From Campylobacter hepaticus (GTDB taxonomy: Bacteria > Campylobacterota > Campylobacteria > Campylobacterales > Campylobacteraceae), in the NCBI RefSeq assembly GCF_001687475.2, contig NZ_CP031611.1:124001-188000 (forward strand): 64,000 nt of DNA, written 5' to 3'. A model generated the notes under the pieces. It saw only the letters and a program-made list of their open reading frames with translations, was not told where the DNA came from and ran no database searches. How positions within the stretch are numbered: the stretch's first letter is position 1; each line of letters begins with the position of its first letter. Position numbers and translations under genes: made by a program. Below are positions 62,555 to 64,000 of the stretch, in pieces.

Positions 62555-63286
62555 TTGCTTAAGATTATGGTGTATTTTTTGGTTTTAAATTTAAGTCTTT
62601 TTGCATTTGAATTTGATTTAAAACCTGTAAAAGATAAACTTTTAAAAGTTGATGATATTTACGGCTATATTAAAGATAGTTCTAATATTAAACTTCATTC
62701 AAGTGGAATAGTAGTACAGCATTTTAAAAACTCGCAAAGTATTATAGCAAGAGTAAATGTTGTTGCCAAAGAAAATGGTTTAGCGAAATTGCAATTTGGT
62801 GTTTTTTCTGATCTTCAACAAGAAGCGCTACCTTTACCAAATGTATTGCCTCAAATAGGTGATGAGGTTATTTTAAATTTTCTTTACGATAGAGGTTTAA
62901 TTATTGCACCTAATGAGCAAATTTATAAACAACTTGTTGAAAAATTTCCTCAGATATATTTTACTCACATTGATATTTTTGGGGCACAGTTAATTAAAAC
63001 AGCGACCCTTTCTCCTAAGCGTTCAGATTTTAGACGCTTTTGTGCTGATAATGCAGTTGGAATTTTGGTTATAGCTTTAGAAAATAAAGCACAATTTGTG
63101 GATTGTCAAAATTTTAATAAACTTTATGAAGTACCTATACAAAAAGCAAATAGTGTTCAAATACCATTTTATTCGCGTATAGAAGGTTATAAAGCTAATT
63201 TTTTTGATTTTTCTTCTCAAGAAATAGGAAATTATTATCAATATTATAATGCTTTAATTAATTTAACTAAGGCAATAAATCAATGA
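62555..63286 (+). CDS. PgbA-like (plasminogen-binding N-terminal domain) protein
   Basis: This 243-aa exported protein has a signal peptide (about 1-18, MLKIMVYFLVLNLSLFA). The following sequence (SSGIVVQHFKNSQSIIARVNVVAKENGLAKLQFGVF... and IGDEVILNFLYDRGLIIAPN) matches the N-terminal domain of Helicobacter PgbA. There the plasminogen-binding Lys-rich tail lies at the C-terminus; here that tail is absent, so plasminogen binding is doubtful. The start is TTG with AAGGAG 5 nt upstream. The stop overlaps glcD (ATGA). Confidence 0.75.
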   Translation: MLKIMVYFLVLNLSLFAFEFDLKPVKDKLLKVDDIYGYIKDSSNIKLHSSGIVVQHFKNSQSIIARVNVVAKENGLAKLQFGVFSDLQQEALPLPNVLPQIGDEVILNFLYDRGLIIAPNEQIYKQLVEKFPQIYFTHIDIFGAQLIKTATLSPKRSDFRRFCADNAVGILVIALENKAQFVDCQNFNKLYEVPIQKANSVQIPFYSRIEGYKANFFDFSSQEIGNYYQYYNALINLTKAINQ

Positions 63287-64000
63287 AAAAAGAATTTGAG
63301 CAATATTTTAAAACACTTTTGGGTGATGAAAATGCTTATTTTGATGATATTCATAAAAGAGCTTATAGTTATGATGCAACAAGAAAGCATTATTTGCCCG
63401 ATGGAGTGCTATTTCCAAGATCTGAAGAAGATATTATTAAGATTTTAAAATTTTGTAATGAAAATAATATTATAGTCATACCTCGAGGTTCTGGATCTGG
63501 CTTTACAGGCGGTGCTTTAGCTGTTAATGGAGGCATAGTACTTGCTTTTGAAAAGCATATGAATAAAATTTTAGAAATTGATTTAGAAAATTTAGTAGCA
63601 GTTGTGCAACCTGGTGTTATTAATATGCATTTGCAAAAAGAAGTAGCCAAATATGGTCTTTTTTATCCACCTGATCCTGCTAGTATGGAATATTCAAGTT
63701 TAGGTGGGAATGTGAGTGAAAATGCTGGTGGTATGAGAGCTGCAAAATATGGGATTACAAAAGATTATGTAATGGCTTTAAGAGCTATTTTGCCTAGTGG
63801 AGAATTAATTCGTGCAGGTAAAAGAACTATTAAAGATGTTGCAGGTTATAATTTAGCAGGTATTTTGATTGCTAGCGAGGGTTCTTTGGCAGTTTTAAGT
63901 GAACTTACTTTAAAACTTGTCCCTTTACCTAAATTTACAAAAACAACTTTTTCTATTTTTCCAAGTGTAAAAAGTGCTATGAATGCTGTTTATAAAAGCC
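63283..64000 (+). CDS. glcD: FAD-linked oxidase GlcD-like (glycolate/D-lactate dehydrogenase), N-terminal part
   Basis: The gene runs off the window; 239 codons are visible. The N-terminal FAD-binding (PCMH) domain shows DGVLFPRSEEDIIKIL (about 40-55), VIPRGSGSGFTGGAL (about 65-79), VQPGVINMHLQKEV (about 108-121), and SSLGGNVSENAGG with VAGYNLAGILIASEGSL. These are typical of GlcD and D-lactate dehydrogenases. The membrane-associated enzyme feeds electrons from a hydroxy acid to the respiratory chain. The ATG overlaps the previous stop, so it is cotranslated with the PgbA-like gene. Confidence 0.9.
   Translation, partial: MKKEFEQYFKTLLGDENAYFDDIHKRAYSYDATRKHYLPDGVLFPRSEEDIIKILKFCNENNIIVIPRGSGSGFTGGALAVNGGIVLAFEKHMNKILEIDLENLVAVVQPGVINMHLQKEVAKYGLFYPPDPASMEYSSLGGNVSENAGGMRAAKYGITKDYVMALRAILPSGELIRAGKRTIKDVAGYNLAGILIASEGSLAVLSELTLKLVPLPKFTKTTFSIFPSVKSAMNAVYKS

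Overview
The window is AT-rich (by eye about 28-30% GC), gene-dense chromosomal DNA from a thermotolerant Campylobacter of the jejuni/coli/hepaticus clade. The evidence is the major porin with its conserved PorA N-terminus and C-terminal Phe, the RacRS, CprRS and DccRS two-component systems, the hydABCD hydrogenase operon, the cbpA-hspR pair, and a gene order that follows (in reverse) the Cj1279c-Cj1213c segment of C. jejuni NCTC 11168 as I remember it. Several genes I remember at that locus in C. jejuni are absent: those between the phosphatase and the glycosylase, those between hemE and pdxA, and the hemerythrin-type genes by tRNA-Asn. A ppx/gppA gene is frameshifted. This suggests a relative of C. 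jejuni rather than NCTC 11168 itself. I cannot fix the species.

Layout. 1-13184 (+): the end of an FlpA-like fibronectin-domain lipoprotein, trmB, the divisome set ftsE-ftsX-EnvC-like, pyrH-rpoZ-spoT, tyrS, an FMN oxidoreductase, amiA and mnmC. 13300-17393 (+): uptake [NiFe] hydrogenase hydABC plus its maturation protease hydD. 17390-19865 (-): recR, racS, racR. 20025-21146 (+): dnaJ. 21196-22485 (-): porA. 22739-23194 (-): a low-molecular-weight tyrosine phosphatase. 23344-29776 (-): the purD-RDD-lptD-pnp-glycosylase operon, preceded by an ncRNA that I read as 6S RNA. 30015-33171 (-): a cold-shock-like/coiled-coil protein, guaA and a small LptM-like lipoprotein. 33175-36650 (+): a DciA-like protein, uvrC and an unusual membrane protein with receiver-like folds. 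36647-40628 (-): radical SAM protein, hemE, pdxA, pdxJ. 40685-41661 (+): broken ppx/gppA. 41658-49346 (-): MidA-like methyltransferase, M23 peptidase, glyS, HAD phosphatase, a small unknown, KefB-type antiporter, hspR, cbpA. 49546-52961 (+): htrA, cprR, cprS. Then tRNA-Asn, dccRS (+), groESL (-) with a CIRCE operator, an AsmA-like giant, ribE, a PgeF/laccase-domain protein and a small ORF (+). The window ends with an M23 peptidase (-), a PgbA-like gene (+) and the start of glcD (+).

How the genes work together. Two themes stand out. First, cell-wall remodelling: FtsEX, a catalytically degenerate EnvC-like LytM protein and AmiA lie within 10 kb and plausibly form one pathway, with two further active-looking M23 peptidases in the window. 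Second, stress and protein quality control: dnaJ beside racRS, htrA beside the paralogous cprRS, cbpA-hspR, and groESL under a CIRCE site. Almost everything is core genome. I found no insertion sequence, prophage, CRISPR array, long poly-G contingency tract or obvious novel multi-gene system. The most interesting signals are non-coding (6S RNA/purD leader, operator-like repeats, an AT-only palindrome), the four convergent pairs with interlocked stop codons, and the frameshifted ppx/gppA.
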